Position numbers and translations under genes: made by a program. The notes under the pieces are model-generated. The model had not been told where the DNA came from. It saw only the letters and a program-made list of their open reading frames with translations, and did no database searches. This document shows, in pieces, positions 35,147-44,788 of a stretch of 64,000 nucleotides of DNA (positions within the stretch are counted from its first letter, which is position 1; the number at the start of each line of letters is the position of its first letter). The DNA is taken from assembly GCF_000332975.1 (NCBI RefSeq), contig NZ_BANR01000024.1, positions 1-64,000 on the forward strand, given 5' to 3'. This DNA comes from Gordonia aichiensis NBRC 108223 (lineage in GTDB: Bacteria > Actinomycetota > Actinomycetes > Mycobacteriales > Mycobacteriaceae).

Positions 35147-36474
35147 CGGCTACAGGTCCCCGGAGGTCGCAGGTCGTCGATTCTGCGGCTGCGCGAGGGT
35201 GGGTCACCGACACCTTCGGGGTGTCGCTCACCGAGACCAGCACGAGTGACGACGCAGCCTCCGGTTGGGGTCTCGACGAACTCGTCCTGCTCGGTCTGCG
35301 TCGCAATCGACGTCGCGCGCACCTGCTGGTATCCACCGTTCTCGGCAAACACATTCCCACCCCACCCGAGCGCGTCCGTGGCGCTGCAGACGATCTCGCC
35401 TCACTCATCAGCGCCCGCATCGGCGCGGACGCGGCCAGGACGTCGTCGGTTGTGGGTTTCGCCGAGACGGCAACCGGGCTGGGCCACTGCGTGTTCCATG
35501 CACTGTCGGCTCACGTCTACCTGCATTCCACGCGCAGACGCCCTCCTGGGGTACATACGCTCGGCTCCTTCGAGGAGGGACACTCACACGCGACAACCCA
35601 CCTGCTGCAGCCGGGCCCCGCCGGCCTCCTGACGGACAACGATGACAGCCCGGTGATCCTCGTCGACGACGAGATATCCACAGGTGCCACTGCCCTGCGT
35701 GCGGTCACAGCGATACGTGAGGCAACCGGAAGGTCGAACTACCTGATCGCCTCGCTCGTCGATGTGCGGTCAGCCGAACATCGCGGCACCACCGACGAGT
35801 TCGCTGCGGAGCACGGCATCAGCGTCGAGCATGTGTCACTCGCACAGGGGGACATCGTTCTTCCGCCAGGCCTCACCGACGCGGTCTGGGATGCGCCGTC
35901 GACGCCGCTCAATCCGTCCGGCGCGCGCGGGACGACCGCGACGGTGCCACTCCCGTGGCCTGTCGACGTACCCGAGGGTGGACGTCACGGTTTTCTCCGT
36001 TCGGACACAAGGGCGTTCACGGGCGCGGTCTCCGATGCCGTCACCGTCCTGCTACCCCATCTCGATCCGCAGGCGAGCACCGTGGTCGTGGGGCACGAGG
36101 AACTGATGTACCTACCGCTGTGCATCGCCGAGGGCCTTCAGGGCGCCGGGATCCGCGCGTCATTCCAGACCACCACACGTTCACCCGCTTTCGTCCGCGA
36201 TGTCGATGGGTACCCGCTTCGTCGTGGGCTGACCTTCATCGCGCCCGAGAGTGACCCGGGGACACCGAGATTCGTCTACAACCTCGCCGAGCCCGGCGTA
36301 TCCCCCGGTCTGCCACGTATCCTTCTGATAGTCGACGACCCCGCCGATACTCCAGAGCTCAGAGCACGGGGTGGACTTCTCGACGTGCTGACGGCGGCGG
36401 GTCACGACGTGGTCGTCGCTGTCGTCACGGCCACCCGACAGAGCACCTTGCAACACGTCAGGAGCGGGCCGTGA
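35143..36474 (+). CDS. Ter-cluster phosphoribosyltransferase with TRSP-like C-terminus
   Basis: 443 residues. The N-terminal half is a type I phosphoribosyltransferase: PRPP motif PVILVDDEISTGATAL (~res 168-183) and FAETATGLGH. The C-terminal half (~res 270-443) has a second alpha/beta domain (VVVGHEELMYLPLCIAEGL, ILLIVDDPADTPELRARGG) like the TRSP module found in Ter-linked enzymes. The GTG start overlaps the lyase stop. It probably attaches or moves a ribose 5-phosphate unit. Confidence 0.85.
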   Translation: MTATGPRRSQVVDSAAARGWVTDTFGVSLTETSTSDDAASGWGLDELVLLGLRRNRRRAHLLVSTVLGKHIPTPPERVRGAADDLASLISARIGADAARTSSVVGFAETATGLGHCVFHALSAHVYLHSTRRRPPGVHTLGSFEEGHSHATTHLLQPGPAGLLTDNDDSPVILVDDEISTGATALRAVTAIREATGRSNYLIASLVDVRSAEHRGTTDEFAAEHGISVEHVSLAQGDIVLPPGLTDAVWDAPSTPLNPSGARGTTATVPLPWPVDVPEGGRHGFLRSDTRAFTGAVSDAVTVLLPHLDPQASTVVVGHEELMYLPLCIAEGLQGAGIRASFQTTTRSPAFVRDVDGYPLRRGLTFIAPESDPGTPRFVYNLAEPGVSPGLPRILLIVDDPADTPELRARGGLLDVLTAAGHDVVVAVVTATRQSTLQHVRSGP

Positions 36475-37610
36475 GGTGGCAGCGAGTCGACCCACACGCC
36501 GACGCTCCTGCACTACGAGGCCCTCGATTCGGCTCGTACGCACCGGACGAGGTGACCTGGCTCCTCAAGGATCTCTCGCATGTTCCTCTCGAAGCCGACC
36601 TCGCCGTGCGTGAGCGCCGGATCCAAGCGGGCGCAGCCCACTACGCGGAGTCGCTGCCGATCGAGTACCAGCCGGGAGCCGAGTACCAACAGCTGTTCGC
36701 CGACACTCTCGATGAGTCGGCGAAGCGTCTGGCGCATGCCGTCGGTGTCGTCGGCGAACTTCTCATCGCCGAGCGACATCGCGAGCCAACGCTCGTGTCA
36801 TTGGCGCGAGCGGGCACGCCGATCGGAATCCTGCTTCGCCGCTGGCTCTTACGCGTTCACGGCTGGGCTGCACCGCACTACACGATCTCGATCGTCCGTG
36901 ATCGCGGCATCGATACCGTTGCGCTCGACCACATCACCAAACGCCACGACGCCGCGTCGGTGGTGTTTGTCGACGGGTGGACCGGAAAGGGTGCCATCCA
37001 ACGCGAGTTGACCGCGGCACTCCGGACGTACGCCGACGGCGGGGGGCCGGCACTGTTCGACGAACTCGCCGTTCTCGCCGACCCTGGGTGCGCCACCACC
37101 ACCTTCGGCACCCGCGACGACTTTCTCATCGCGTCGGCCTGTTTGAATTCGACTGTTTCTGGCCTCATTTCGCGCACCGTCCTCAACTCCGACCACATCG
37201 GCGACGGCGAGTTCCACGGCGCCAAGTTCTACCGACATCTCGCCGACCACGACATGTCCAACCGCTTCCTCGACGCCGTATCTGCACAATTCGACACGGT
37301 GCGCGAGTCCGTCACCTCCCACATCGCAGCGCTGGGTCGCGCACAGCGTACGGCGACGTGGGCGGGATGGGAGTCGGTGGAGAAGATTCGTGCCGAGTAC
37401 GGGCTTTCGTCGATGAACTTCGTCAAGCCCGGTGTCGGGGAGACGACTCGGGTACTTCTACGGCGCGAGCCCTGGCGGGTGCTCGTACGAGATGCAGGCC
37501 TACCCGAACACCGACACATCCGAATCCTCGCTGCCGAGCGCGGGGTGCCGATCGAGGTCCACGACGATCTCGCGTACTCGTGTGTAGGGCTGATCAAGGA
37601 GGACTCGTGA
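36471..37610 (+). CDS. StiP-like (PRTase_1) protein
   Basis: 379 residues. Ter-linked StiP/PRTase_1 pattern: SYAPDEVTWLLKDLS at the start, PTLVSLARAGTPIGILLRRW, and a PRPP-loop-like VVFVDGWTGKGAIQREL (~res 162-178). Databases sometimes name it cysteine protease StiP, but the visible motif is phosphoribosyltransferase-like. GTG start overlapping the previous stop. With the preceding enzyme it gives the cluster two phosphoribosyltransferase-like proteins. Confidence 0.83.
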   Translation: MRWQRVDPHADAPALRGPRFGSYAPDEVTWLLKDLSHVPLEADLAVRERRIQAGAAHYAESLPIEYQPGAEYQQLFADTLDESAKRLAHAVGVVGELLIAERHREPTLVSLARAGTPIGILLRRWLLRVHGWAAPHYTISIVRDRGIDTVALDHITKRHDAASVVFVDGWTGKGAIQRELTAALRTYADGGGPALFDELAVLADPGCATTTFGTRDDFLIASACLNSTVSGLISRTVLNSDHIGDGEFHGAKFYRHLADHDMSNRFLDAVSAQFDTVRESVTSHIAALGRAQRTATWAGWESVEKIRAEYGLSSMNFVKPGVGETTRVLLRREPWRVLVRDAGLPEHRHIRILAAERGVPIEVHDDLAYSCVGLIKEDS

Positions 37611-38446
37611 CCGGGCTGGTGGCCAGCGATCTGGACAGGACTCTCATCTACTCACGTGATGCTATGGGAGAGAGCCAGTTTCACAAGCACTCACCGACGT
37701 GCGTTGAGATCTATCGCGACGCACCTTTGTCGTACATGACCAGTTCGGCGATCGCACTGCTGACCGAGCTACGCACACGCTCGGTTTTCGTTCCGGTCAC
37801 GACCCGCACCCCCGAGCAATTCGCCAGCGTCTGCCTTCCGGGAGGTACGACCCGCTACGGTGTGGTCAGCAGCGGAGGGCGCATACTCGTCAACGGCACC
37901 GACGACGAGCACTGGCGCACCAGTGTCGAACAGGCTGTCGCAGCCCGTTCTGCGCCGCTCAAGGAGGTGACTCGACGGTTGGACGTTGTGGCAGAGCAGG
38001 ACTGGGTGACAACTCTGCGGACTGCAGATGATCTGTTCTGCTATCTCGTCGTCGATCCTCATCGGCAGCCCGACTGGTTCCTCCCCGAGTGGGAGCAGTG
38101 GTGCGTCGAGCGCGGATGGGTTGCCTCCCAGCAGGGCCGCAAGATCTACGCGGTTCCTGACGCAGTCACCAAATCAGCTGCAGTCGCGGAAGTGTACCGA
38201 CGGTGCGTCGACGAAGGCTCAGTGGCCGGGGACGATCCCGTGTTCGCCGCGGGCGATGGCAGGCTCGACGTCGACCTGCTCGAATTCGCTGACGCAGCCA
38301 TCCGCCCGGCGCATGGTGAACTGGCCGAACTGAACTGGCAGCACCCGAGCGTGACCGTCACGTCACGCACGGGTGCTCTGGCAGGTGAAGAGATACTCGA
38401 ATGGTTGCTCAGTGCGGTGACCCGACAAGCAAAGACGGCGATATGA
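37607..38446 (+). CDS. HAD-superfamily phosphatase
   Basis: 279 residues from GTG 37607 (GTGA overlap with the previous stop; AAGGAGG just upstream). HAD motif I is SDLDRTLIYS with the Asp nucleophile (D8 or D10), motif II is VTTRTPEQF, and motif IV is FAAGDGRLDVDLLEFA. The cap is of the Cof/sucrose-phosphatase kind. It probably dephosphorylates the product made by the phosphoribosyltransferases. Confidence 0.87.
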   Translation: MTGLVASDLDRTLIYSRDAMGESQFHKHSPTCVEIYRDAPLSYMTSSAIALLTELRTRSVFVPVTTRTPEQFASVCLPGGTTRYGVVSSGGRILVNGTDDEHWRTSVEQAVAARSAPLKEVTRRLDVVAEQDWVTTLRTADDLFCYLVVDPHRQPDWFLPEWEQWCVERGWVASQQGRKIYAVPDAVTKSAAVAEVYRRCVDEGSVAGDDPVFAAGDGRLDVDLLEFADAAIRPAHGELAELNWQHPSVTVTSRTGALAGEEILEWLLSAVTRQAKTAI

Positions 38447-39669
38447 CGACAGTGTTGTCCAAAGGCCAGAACGCTCCGTTGCCCGCCGGAGAGATCACGA
38501 TCTCCGTGGACGTTGCTGCGCCAGTTGACCTCTCGGCCCTACTGGTGACACCCGACATGCGTGTGCGCACCGACGCCGACTTCGTGTTCTACAACCAACC
38601 GTCCGGGGCGGGCGTGACACTGGCGTCGGCTCCCGGCCGACAGACGCTCCGGATCACCCCCGCCGCGGTGCCCCAGGAGATCCACGCGGTACGCGCGGTG
38701 ATCACGCTCGACGATGCGTCGTCGTCATTCGGCAGGACTCCACCGCCGGTCGCACGGGTCTTCGACTCCGCGGGATCCGAGCTGTTCTCCTTCACCATCC
38801 CCGATCTCAGTAGCGAGGTCGTCGTCGTGGCCGTGGAGATCTACCGGCGGGATACAGGGTGGAAGGTCCGGTCGATCGGACAGGGCTATGCAGGTGGGTT
38901 CGCAGATCTCGTTCGTGATCACGGGGTTTCGGTAGACGACGCACCCGCCTCATCGCCTCCAGCCAGTCCCGCTGCCCCGACGCCTCCGGCGCAGTCCGCA
39001 CCGACGGCTGCGCCCCAACCCGCTGCACCACACCACGCGCCGCCGCCCCCGCAGTTCGGCGGGCAGCAACCGCCCGCGGAAATCAGTCTGACGAAGAACA
39101 AGCGGGTCAACCTGGTCAAAGGCCAGAAGGTCACGCTGCGCAAGGACGGGGGCGTCGCGCTCACCCGGGTTCGCATGGGGCTCGGCTGGGACCCGGTCAA
39201 GCGCGGCTTTTTCGGCGGATCCCGCAACATCGATCTCGACGCATCGGTGCTGACGTACTCGAGGGGCTCGCTCGCCGAAACTGTCTACTTCGGTCAGCTG
39301 CGCAGCCGTGACGGCTCGATCATCCACTCCGGCGACAACCTGACCGGGGCCGGTGACGGCGACGACGAGGTGATCAGCGTCAACCTCCAGGCCATACCAC
39401 CGAACATCGACAACCTCGCGTTCATCGTGACGTCCTATCGCGGCCAGACCTTCCAAGAGATCGAGAACGCGTTCTGTCGCCTCGTCGACGACACAACCGG
39501 TGCCGAACTCGCACGCTTCACACTGCAGGGCGGCATGCCGTTCACCGGCGTGCTCATGGCCGTGATGTCACGAAGCGGCAGCGACTGGAAGATGCGCGCA
39601 GTTGGCGACGGGTTCAAAGCCAAGACCCCCAAGGCCGCCCAGAAGTATCTCGGCAGTTACCTGGAGTAG
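38443..39669 (+). CDS. Tandem TerD-domain protein
   Basis: 408 residues with two TerD domains. Domain 1 (res 1-~165) is degenerate, starts MTTVLSKGQNAPLPAG and lacks the GDGDDE loop. A Pro/Ala-rich linker (~165-215) follows. Domain 2 is typical ([50 protein letters not shown]). ATG 38443 overlaps the HAD stop. One half probably binds calcium and the other partners. Last gene of the operon. Confidence 0.9.
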   Translation: MTTVLSKGQNAPLPAGEITISVDVAAPVDLSALLVTPDMRVRTDADFVFYNQPSGAGVTLASAPGRQTLRITPAAVPQEIHAVRAVITLDDASSSFGRTPPPVARVFDSAGSELFSFTIPDLSSEVVVVAVEIYRRDTGWKVRSIGQGYAGGFADLVRDHGVSVDDAPASSPPASPAAPTPPAQSAPTAAPQPAAPHHAPPPPQFGGQQPPAEISLTKNKRVNLVKGQKVTLRKDGGVALTRVRMGLGWDPVKRGFFGGSRNIDLDASVLTYSRGSLAETVYFGQLRSRDGSIIHSGDNLTGAGDGDDEVISVNLQAIPPNIDNLAFIVTSYRGQTFQEIENAFCRLVDDTTGAELARFTLQGGMPFTGVLMAVMSRSGSDWKMRAVGDGFKAKTPKAAQKYLGSYLE

Positions 39670-39724
39670 GCCTTCTCGGCGACTGACACCACCTCATCGG
39701 CGATGCCGCTCTCACGTGGCCGTG

Positions 39725-40222
39725 TCACATGGTGGCGGCGCCGGCGCTCGATTCGTCGGACCGTACGCGGTCGATGGCGACGACGAGCGAGATGACCATC
39801 GCCTCGAGGGTGTCATCGACGATATCGACCTCGTAGGTGTCGGCCCAGCTCAACAGTTTTCGATGGATCCGCGCCACCTCGTGGTTCGCCCGGAACACCG
39901 AGAAGTTCATGTCCCACCAGTCGCCGGAGACGCTCAGCGCAGCGCCGTCGACGGAGTACTTCGGCCTGAAGAAGCTGAACTCCTTGCGGATCGTGGCGAC
40001 TAGCCCGACGCCCTCCATCTCGACGGTGAACCGCGGCAGAAAACTGAGCGCGGTCTTGGTGATCTGCGCGACCGCCGCATCCGCCGCCGTGGTGACGGTG
40101 AACCGTTTCGGGATCTGCATGAAGCTCCCACGCACGTAGTAGCGGGGTTGCTGAAGTTCGTCGAACACCGTGAACTTCTCGCCGACCGAGAAGACCTTCT
40201 GCTTGATGAACAGCCTGGACAC
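39725..40222 (-). CDS. LURP-one-related (YxjI) family protein
   Basis: 165 residues from GTG 40222, chosen because GGAAGG precedes it. Tubby-like beta barrel pattern: LFIKQKVFSVGEKFTVFDE at the start, RYYVRGSFMQIPKRFTV, FSFFRPKYSVDG, WDMNFSVFR. LOR proteins may bind lipids or act at membranes; their role is poorly known. It converges on the tandem TerD gene, 55 bp apart. Confidence 0.85.
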   Translation of the reverse strand: MSRLFIKQKVFSVGEKFTVFDELQQPRYYVRGSFMQIPKRFTVTTAADAAVAQITKTALSFLPRFTVEMEGVGLVATIRKEFSFFRPKYSVDGAALSVSGDWWDMNFSVFRANHEVARIHRKLLSWADTYEVDIVDDTLEAMVISLVVAIDRVRSDESSAGAATM

Positions 40223-40410
40223 GTCGCAACCTTCCGCCGGGGTGGTGCCCACCCTAGCCAGACAACCCACGCAGGTCACGGTGCCCGCCGGCCGACCATT
40301 CCTGAAGAGCCGCGTCGCCGCTTGCGCGTACACCTCACTCTGCCCGGTGCGAGTTCGGCGGGGCCTGGCGATGCCGCATAGAGCGAGAGCTCCCGTGGCA
40401 CTATGCCTGC

Positions 40411-41061
40411 ATGGGTCGCATGTGTCTGTGGTTGATGTTCCTGGGTTGTGTCATCGGGCTGCTGGCAGTAGCACTCTTTGAGGGACTGATGGGACCGGGC
40501 GACGGCGAGTACCTCGCCATCTCCTCGGTCACTGCAGGCAGTACCACTGTCTCGGAGCCGATGAGGTACGCGGTGATCGGTTTGGTGGGCGCGGCCGTGG
40601 GAGCAGTCGCGGGGGGTGTACTCCATCTGGCCGGTGCACGAGTGCAGCCACGACGTCGTGTCGGGCTCACCGCGGCGGTCGGTCTTGTCGCCTGCGCGGT
40701 GGGAGTGCTGCCCGCCATGGTCGCGGCGGCCACGGTGACGGATCTCCCCGACGGCCTACATCCGCTGGTGCTGTACGCGGTCTGTGGTGCAGTCGGTTAC
40801 GGCCTCGCGATCGCAGGGGTATATGTCGCATTGCGTATGGTCGGCGATCAAGCAGCGCGCGCCACAGCCCGTGCCGTCGCTCTCCTGTTACCGGTGGGGG
40901 CGCTGATCGCGACCGTTGTCGGGGTGGTGAGTGCCTGGGCGTTGGGCTTCTCCACTGTCACCTCGACATGGGTAGTCGCGACAGCCCTGGTCATTCTGAC
41001 CCTCAGTGTCACCTTCGCGATTTCCCGTGCAATCGTTCTACGTCAGCAGCGACCGGAATGA
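40411..41061 (+). CDS. Membrane protein, unknown function
   Basis: 216 residues with about six hydrophobic segments (LWLMFLGCVIGLLAVALF, YAVIGLVGAAVGAVAGGVL, GLTAAVGLVACAVGVL, VLYAVCGAVGYGLAIAGVYVAL, VALLLPVGALIATVVGVVSA, WVVATALVILTLSVTFAI). No domain is recognised and no ribosome site is clear. Divergent from the LURP-one gene. Confidence 0.65.
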   Translation: MGRMCLWLMFLGCVIGLLAVALFEGLMGPGDGEYLAISSVTAGSTTVSEPMRYAVIGLVGAAVGAVAGGVLHLAGARVQPRRRVGLTAAVGLVACAVGVLPAMVAAATVTDLPDGLHPLVLYAVCGAVGYGLAIAGVYVALRMVGDQAARATARAVALLLPVGALIATVVGVVSAWALGFSTVTSTWVVATALVILTLSVTFAISRAIVLRQQRPE

Positions 41062-41118
41062 CGAAGCGCGACAACCGTCGACACGACTAGCCACAACACA
41101 GACTCCTCGACACGACGG

Positions 41119-41154
41119 GGCGCCCAGCCGACCAGATCAGTCGGGCTGGGCGCC
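41119..41154. terminator. Bidirectional hairpin
   Basis: GGCGCCCAGCC (41119-41129) pairs exactly with GGCTGGGCGCC (41144-41154). It separates the convergent membrane protein and ABC ATPase genes. Confidence 0.75.
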
Positions 41155-41175
41155 GCAGTTCGAGCGTCGACGCGC

Positions 41176-42027
41176 TCAGTGCGCGCCGAGGGGAGCGTGC
41201 CCGAGGAACTCGAGGATCGACTGGCGTCGACGCTGGTACTCCTCGGTGAACTGTGCCTGCGGATCGCGCGGGTTCTCGATGGTGATCACGTCGGCAACGC
41301 TCGCGGGTCGATGGGTCAAAAGCACCACTCGATCGGCAAGGAGCAGCGCTTCGTCGACGTCGTGGGTGACGAACAGAATGGTCATGCGGGTCTGCTCCCA
41401 GACCGAGATGAGGAGTTGCTGCATGTCGAGTCGGGTTTGGGCGTCAAGCGCGCCGAACGGTTCGTCCATCAGCATGACCAGCGGATCGCAGGCGAATGTG
41501 CGTGCAAGCTGCACGCGCTGACGCATGCCACCCGACAGGCGGCTCGGCAGATGGTCGAGGTAGGCGCTCAGACCGACCTGCTCGAGATACGTCGCAGCCT
41601 TCTGCTTCGCCTCGGCGCGTCCGAGTCCGCGTAGCCGCAGCGGGAACTGCACGTTCTTGGCCGCGGTACGCCACGGGAAGAGCGCATCCTCCTGGAAGAC
41701 CATCGCGCAGTGGGCGTCGTTGCCTGTGACCGGACGGCCGTTGACGGTGGCCTCGCCGCTCATCGGGGTCAGGAGTCCGGCGAGGGCGCGCAGGATCGTC
41801 GACTTGCCACAGCCCGACGGTCCAAGGAAGACGACGACCTCACCGGGCTCGATGTCGAGTGTGACGTCGGCGGCCACCTTGCCGTCGAATCCCAGTTGGA
41901 GTCGATCGAGGTTGACGGCGGCGCCGGGTCCGTCGTTGCTGACGGGGATGTCGCTGGTGAACCTCGCCTGGATTGCTGCGGCGCGGGCTGCGGCCGAGCG
42001 GCGTCGTGCTTCGGTGTTGTGTGCCAT
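41176..42027 (-). CDS. ABC transporter ATPase, sulfonate/taurine type
   Basis: 283 residues. Walker A GPSGCGKST, Q-loop MVFQEDALFPWR, signature LSGGMRQRVQLAR, Walker B LVMLMDEPFGALD and H-loop FVTHDVDEAL are all present. SsuB/TauB/NitT family. ATG 42027 is chosen; the frame upstream is non-coding. It is the third gene after binding protein and permease and energises uptake of an organosulfur compound or similar. Confidence 0.9.
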   Translation of the reverse strand: MAHNTEARRRSAAARAAAIQARFTSDIPVSNDGPGAAVNLDRLQLGFDGKVAADVTLDIEPGEVVVFLGPSGCGKSTILRALAGLLTPMSGEATVNGRPVTGNDAHCAMVFQEDALFPWRTAAKNVQFPLRLRGLGRAEAKQKAATYLEQVGLSAYLDHLPSRLSGGMRQRVQLARTFACDPLVMLMDEPFGALDAQTRLDMQQLLISVWEQTRMTILFVTHDVDEALLLADRVVLLTHRPASVADVITIENPRDPQAQFTEEYQRRRQSILEFLGHAPLGAH

Positions 42028-42077
42028 CGGATTGCGCTTCCTGTGTGATGAGTTCGTGTGGGCGAGTAGCGGTGTCG

Positions 42078-42986
42078 TCAGTGCTTGGCGCGCGGCAGCC
42101 AGTGGTTGATGCGGCGACCGATCATCTCGACGATCCATGCGGTGATCAGCCCGAGCGCCCCGATGGAGAGCATGCCGACGACGACTCCCGCGTAGTCGAG
42201 CAGTCCGTAGGCCTGCCACGTGTAGTAGCCGATGCCGAACTGTCCGGAGATCATCTCGGCGCTGACGACACAGATCCACGCGACGCCCATCGCGACGGAC
42301 AGTCCCGAGAAGATTCCCGGTAGTGCGCCCGGCAGGACGACCTGGCGCAGGATCGTCGCGCGACCTGCGCCCATGGTGTAGGCCGCCTCCTGCCACACCT
42401 TGGGCAGCGAGTCCATCGCGTGGATGGTGCTGACGAGCACGGGGAAGAACGCCGCGAAGAAGGTGATGAAGACGATGCCCTGTTCACTCGACGGGAACAG
42501 CAGGATGGTCAGCGGGACGAGCGCGATTGCCGGGATCGGTCGGACGATCTCGATGAACGGGCGCAACGTCTTTCGAGCGACGTCGGAGCGTCCGATGAGC
42601 ATGCCCAGGGCGACGCCGACGATCGCTGCCAGAGCGAAGCCGAGCAGAATGCGCTGCAGACTGGCCAGCAGGTCCTCGTAGTAGGCGCTCGACCCGAGTC
42701 GTTCGCCGAAGCTGTCGAGCACCGCCGCCGGAGTGGGCATCCGGTTGAATCGCAGCCACGCGACCACCTGGTTCTCGGTGAGCAGATCCCAGACGACGAT
42801 GAAGGCGGCAATCGGGATGAGCGGCAACAGGATCGAGGCGGCAAGCTTTCGGGCCCGCGCGGCGTCGACGATGCCCCGCCGGGATGCGGGTGGCTCGACC
42901 TGCGGTGTCGTCGGTGATGCGGTCACGGTGCGCGTTTCGTCATCAGTGATCGGGGACGGGGCGGTAGCGGGTACTGACGATGCCAT
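42078..42986 (-). CDS. ABC transporter permease, sulfonate/taurine type
   Basis: 302 residues with a disordered Thr/Pro-rich N-terminus and about six membrane segments. The EAA loop (EAAYTMGAGRATILRQVVLPGALPGIFSG) contacts the ATPase. SsuC/TauC family. GGAAGGA precedes ATG 42986. Lies between the binding protein and ATPase genes. Confidence 0.9.
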   Translation of the reverse strand: MASSVPATAPSPITDDETRTVTASPTTPQVEPPASRRGIVDAARARKLAASILLPLIPIAAFIVVWDLLTENQVVAWLRFNRMPTPAAVLDSFGERLGSSAYYEDLLASLQRILLGFALAAIVGVALGMLIGRSDVARKTLRPFIEIVRPIPAIALVPLTILLFPSSEQGIVFITFFAAFFPVLVSTIHAMDSLPKVWQEAAYTMGAGRATILRQVVLPGALPGIFSGLSVAMGVAWICVVSAEMISGQFGIGYYTWQAYGLLDYAGVVVGMLSIGALGLITAWIVEMIGRRINHWLPRAKH

Positions 42987-43035
42987 GGTGTGTGTGGGTT
43001 CCTTCCTTGAGGTGCGGGGCTCGGTGCGTACGCGG

Positions 43036-44526
43036 TCAGTCGGTGGTGACCGACTGCGACACCGCGGTCCGATAGTCGATGGGGGCGGTTCCGGGGTGGC
43101 TGCGCCGGTAATCGGCAGCGCCGGCCTGAGTCGCGAACGGCAGGTAGCGGGCGCTGGCCTGTGCTGCCGGGTCGACCAGCCAGGTCGCGTGGTCGGCGAA
43201 CAGCTTGGTGCCGGTCACGGCGTCGGGAACGTAGACGGCGCGGGGTGTGCGCGAGGGTGTGTCGGCAACTCGACGTAGCAGGCAGCTCGGTGTGGCGGCA
43301 GGCACCGTGTGGTCGTCGCCGGAGAACCACACCTCGGAGGCCGTTGCCGGGTCGCCGACCGGAAGCCTGCACAGCTCGTCGGTGCCGGTGAGCGGCGTCG
43401 GGTTGGCCAGGTTGTCGCGGTGGGCGGTGTACGACGCTCCGAGCGTGTCACGTACGGCCGACTCGTTGATGAAACCGTCGATGTCGAAGTCCTTCGTCAC
43501 GGACTTGCGCTTGACCAGGAACTTCTTGACCTGCTGCAGCGACTCACGGAACTGCGGCTTGATCGGGAGGTCGAAGGAGACGAGGCCGTTGGGCCCGTTG
43601 TAGAGGTAGGCGACCTCGGGTTCGATGCCGGTGATCGTGCTGAGGCGTTGGGCCGCCTGCAGGGGCCGGGTGCGCAGGTAGTCGGTGGTCCTCGACATCG
43701 CCGTCACGAACGCCGAGATCACTTCGGGGTGCGCACCGGCGAACTGCTTGCGGGTGACGACGCCGTGGAAGGTCGGGACACCGTTGTCGCCGCCGTCGTA
43801 GAGCAACCGGCCTTGGTTGCGGAAGACGACGAGCTGCGGCCACGGAACGAATTGTGCGAGTGCATCGACCTGGCCGCCCTCGATGGCCGCGGCGCCGATC
43901 GACGGATCCTGGTTCGCCACGTGCACGTCGTCGGAGGACATGCCCGCCTTCTGCAGCGCGGTGGAGAACATCCCGTCGCCCGCCGAGCCGAGGCTGGTGG
44001 ACACGCTCTCACCCTTCAGGTCCGCCAGCGTCGTGGCCGTCGACGAGGTCGGTACGACGACCTGGTTGAGCGAGCCGCGCAGGTTGTATCCGGTGGTCGC
44101 GATGAACTCCGTCGCGGCGTCGTCGTACTTGCGGGTCTTGGAGCCGTTGGTCAGCAACGGATAGTCGCCCATCGACCCGATGTCGACGTGGGTGGCGATC
44201 ATCGCCGCGGTCAGCGGAGCGCCGGAGGAGAAGTCCTGCCAGACGACGCGATACTTGGTCCCGCTCTTCTTGCCGGCGTCGGAGAGAGCCTTCTCGAACT
44301 CTCCGCGGTCGCGCATGAGGGTGCCGGCGTTGACGGTGTTGATGGTCTTGGACTGGTAGCCGACGTTGACGGTCACGGTCTCGCCGCCTACCGCCGCGCA
44401 GCCGGAGAGCATGCCCGACAGGGCAGCGCCGGCGGTGATGGCCGCGACTGCCAGGCGACCACGAGTACGGACTCGGGATGCCGGTGCGGTGCTGCTGTGA
44501 CCTTGCGACGTGGTGCTCTTGGACAT
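43036..44526 (-). CDS. Substrate-binding lipoprotein with NosL-like C-terminus
   Basis: 496 residues. A lipoprotein signal has the lipobox LSGC (~res 40-43). The next ~340 residues form an SsuA/TauA-like periplasmic binding fold (TVNVGYQSKTINTVNAGTL, DIGSMGDYPLLTNG, TSLGSAGDGMF). The C-terminal ~110 residues resemble NosL, a copper-binding lipoprotein domain (CLLRRV, RAVYVPDAVTGTKLFADHA, TWLVDPAAQASARYLPFATQ). The fusion makes it ~170 residues longer than usual binding proteins. The start at ATG 44526 is MSKSTTSQG. First gene of the transport operon. Confidence 0.82.
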   Translation of the reverse strand: MSKSTTSQGHSSTAPASRVRTRGRLAVAAITAGAALSGMLSGCAAVGGETVTVNVGYQSKTINTVNAGTLMRDRGEFEKALSDAGKKSGTKYRVVWQDFSSGAPLTAAMIATHVDIGSMGDYPLLTNGSKTRKYDDAATEFIATTGYNLRGSLNQVVVPTSSTATTLADLKGESVSTSLGSAGDGMFSTALQKAGMSSDDVHVANQDPSIGAAAIEGGQVDALAQFVPWPQLVVFRNQGRLLYDGGDNGVPTFHGVVTRKQFAGAHPEVISAFVTAMSRTTDYLRTRPLQAAQRLSTITGIEPEVAYLYNGPNGLVSFDLPIKPQFRESLQQVKKFLVKRKSVTKDFDIDGFINESAVRDTLGASYTAHRDNLANPTPLTGTDELCRLPVGDPATASEVWFSGDDHTVPAATPSCLLRRVADTPSRTPRAVYVPDAVTGTKLFADHATWLVDPAAQASARYLPFATQAGAADYRRSHPGTAPIDYRTAVSQSVTTD

Positions 44527-44788
44527 GCAACAAGACTCGGAGGATTCTGTTACAACCGGGCGACTCACCATTGCACCTCGGTTAAGCCACCAGGTCAGCG
44601 GGTTGCGCCACCCTGCAAACCCGCCCAGCACATCGGTTCTTTCTCTCGAATCCGTTGGTACGCAGTTTGTTTCGTGTACACGGTGCCGACACAGCCGAGT
44701 CGACGACGGTCAGTTACGCACGCGGACAACACGATTACGCAGGCTGTCGGGTTGGCGCAGAACAGTGATCCTGCGAGAGAGTGGAGGG

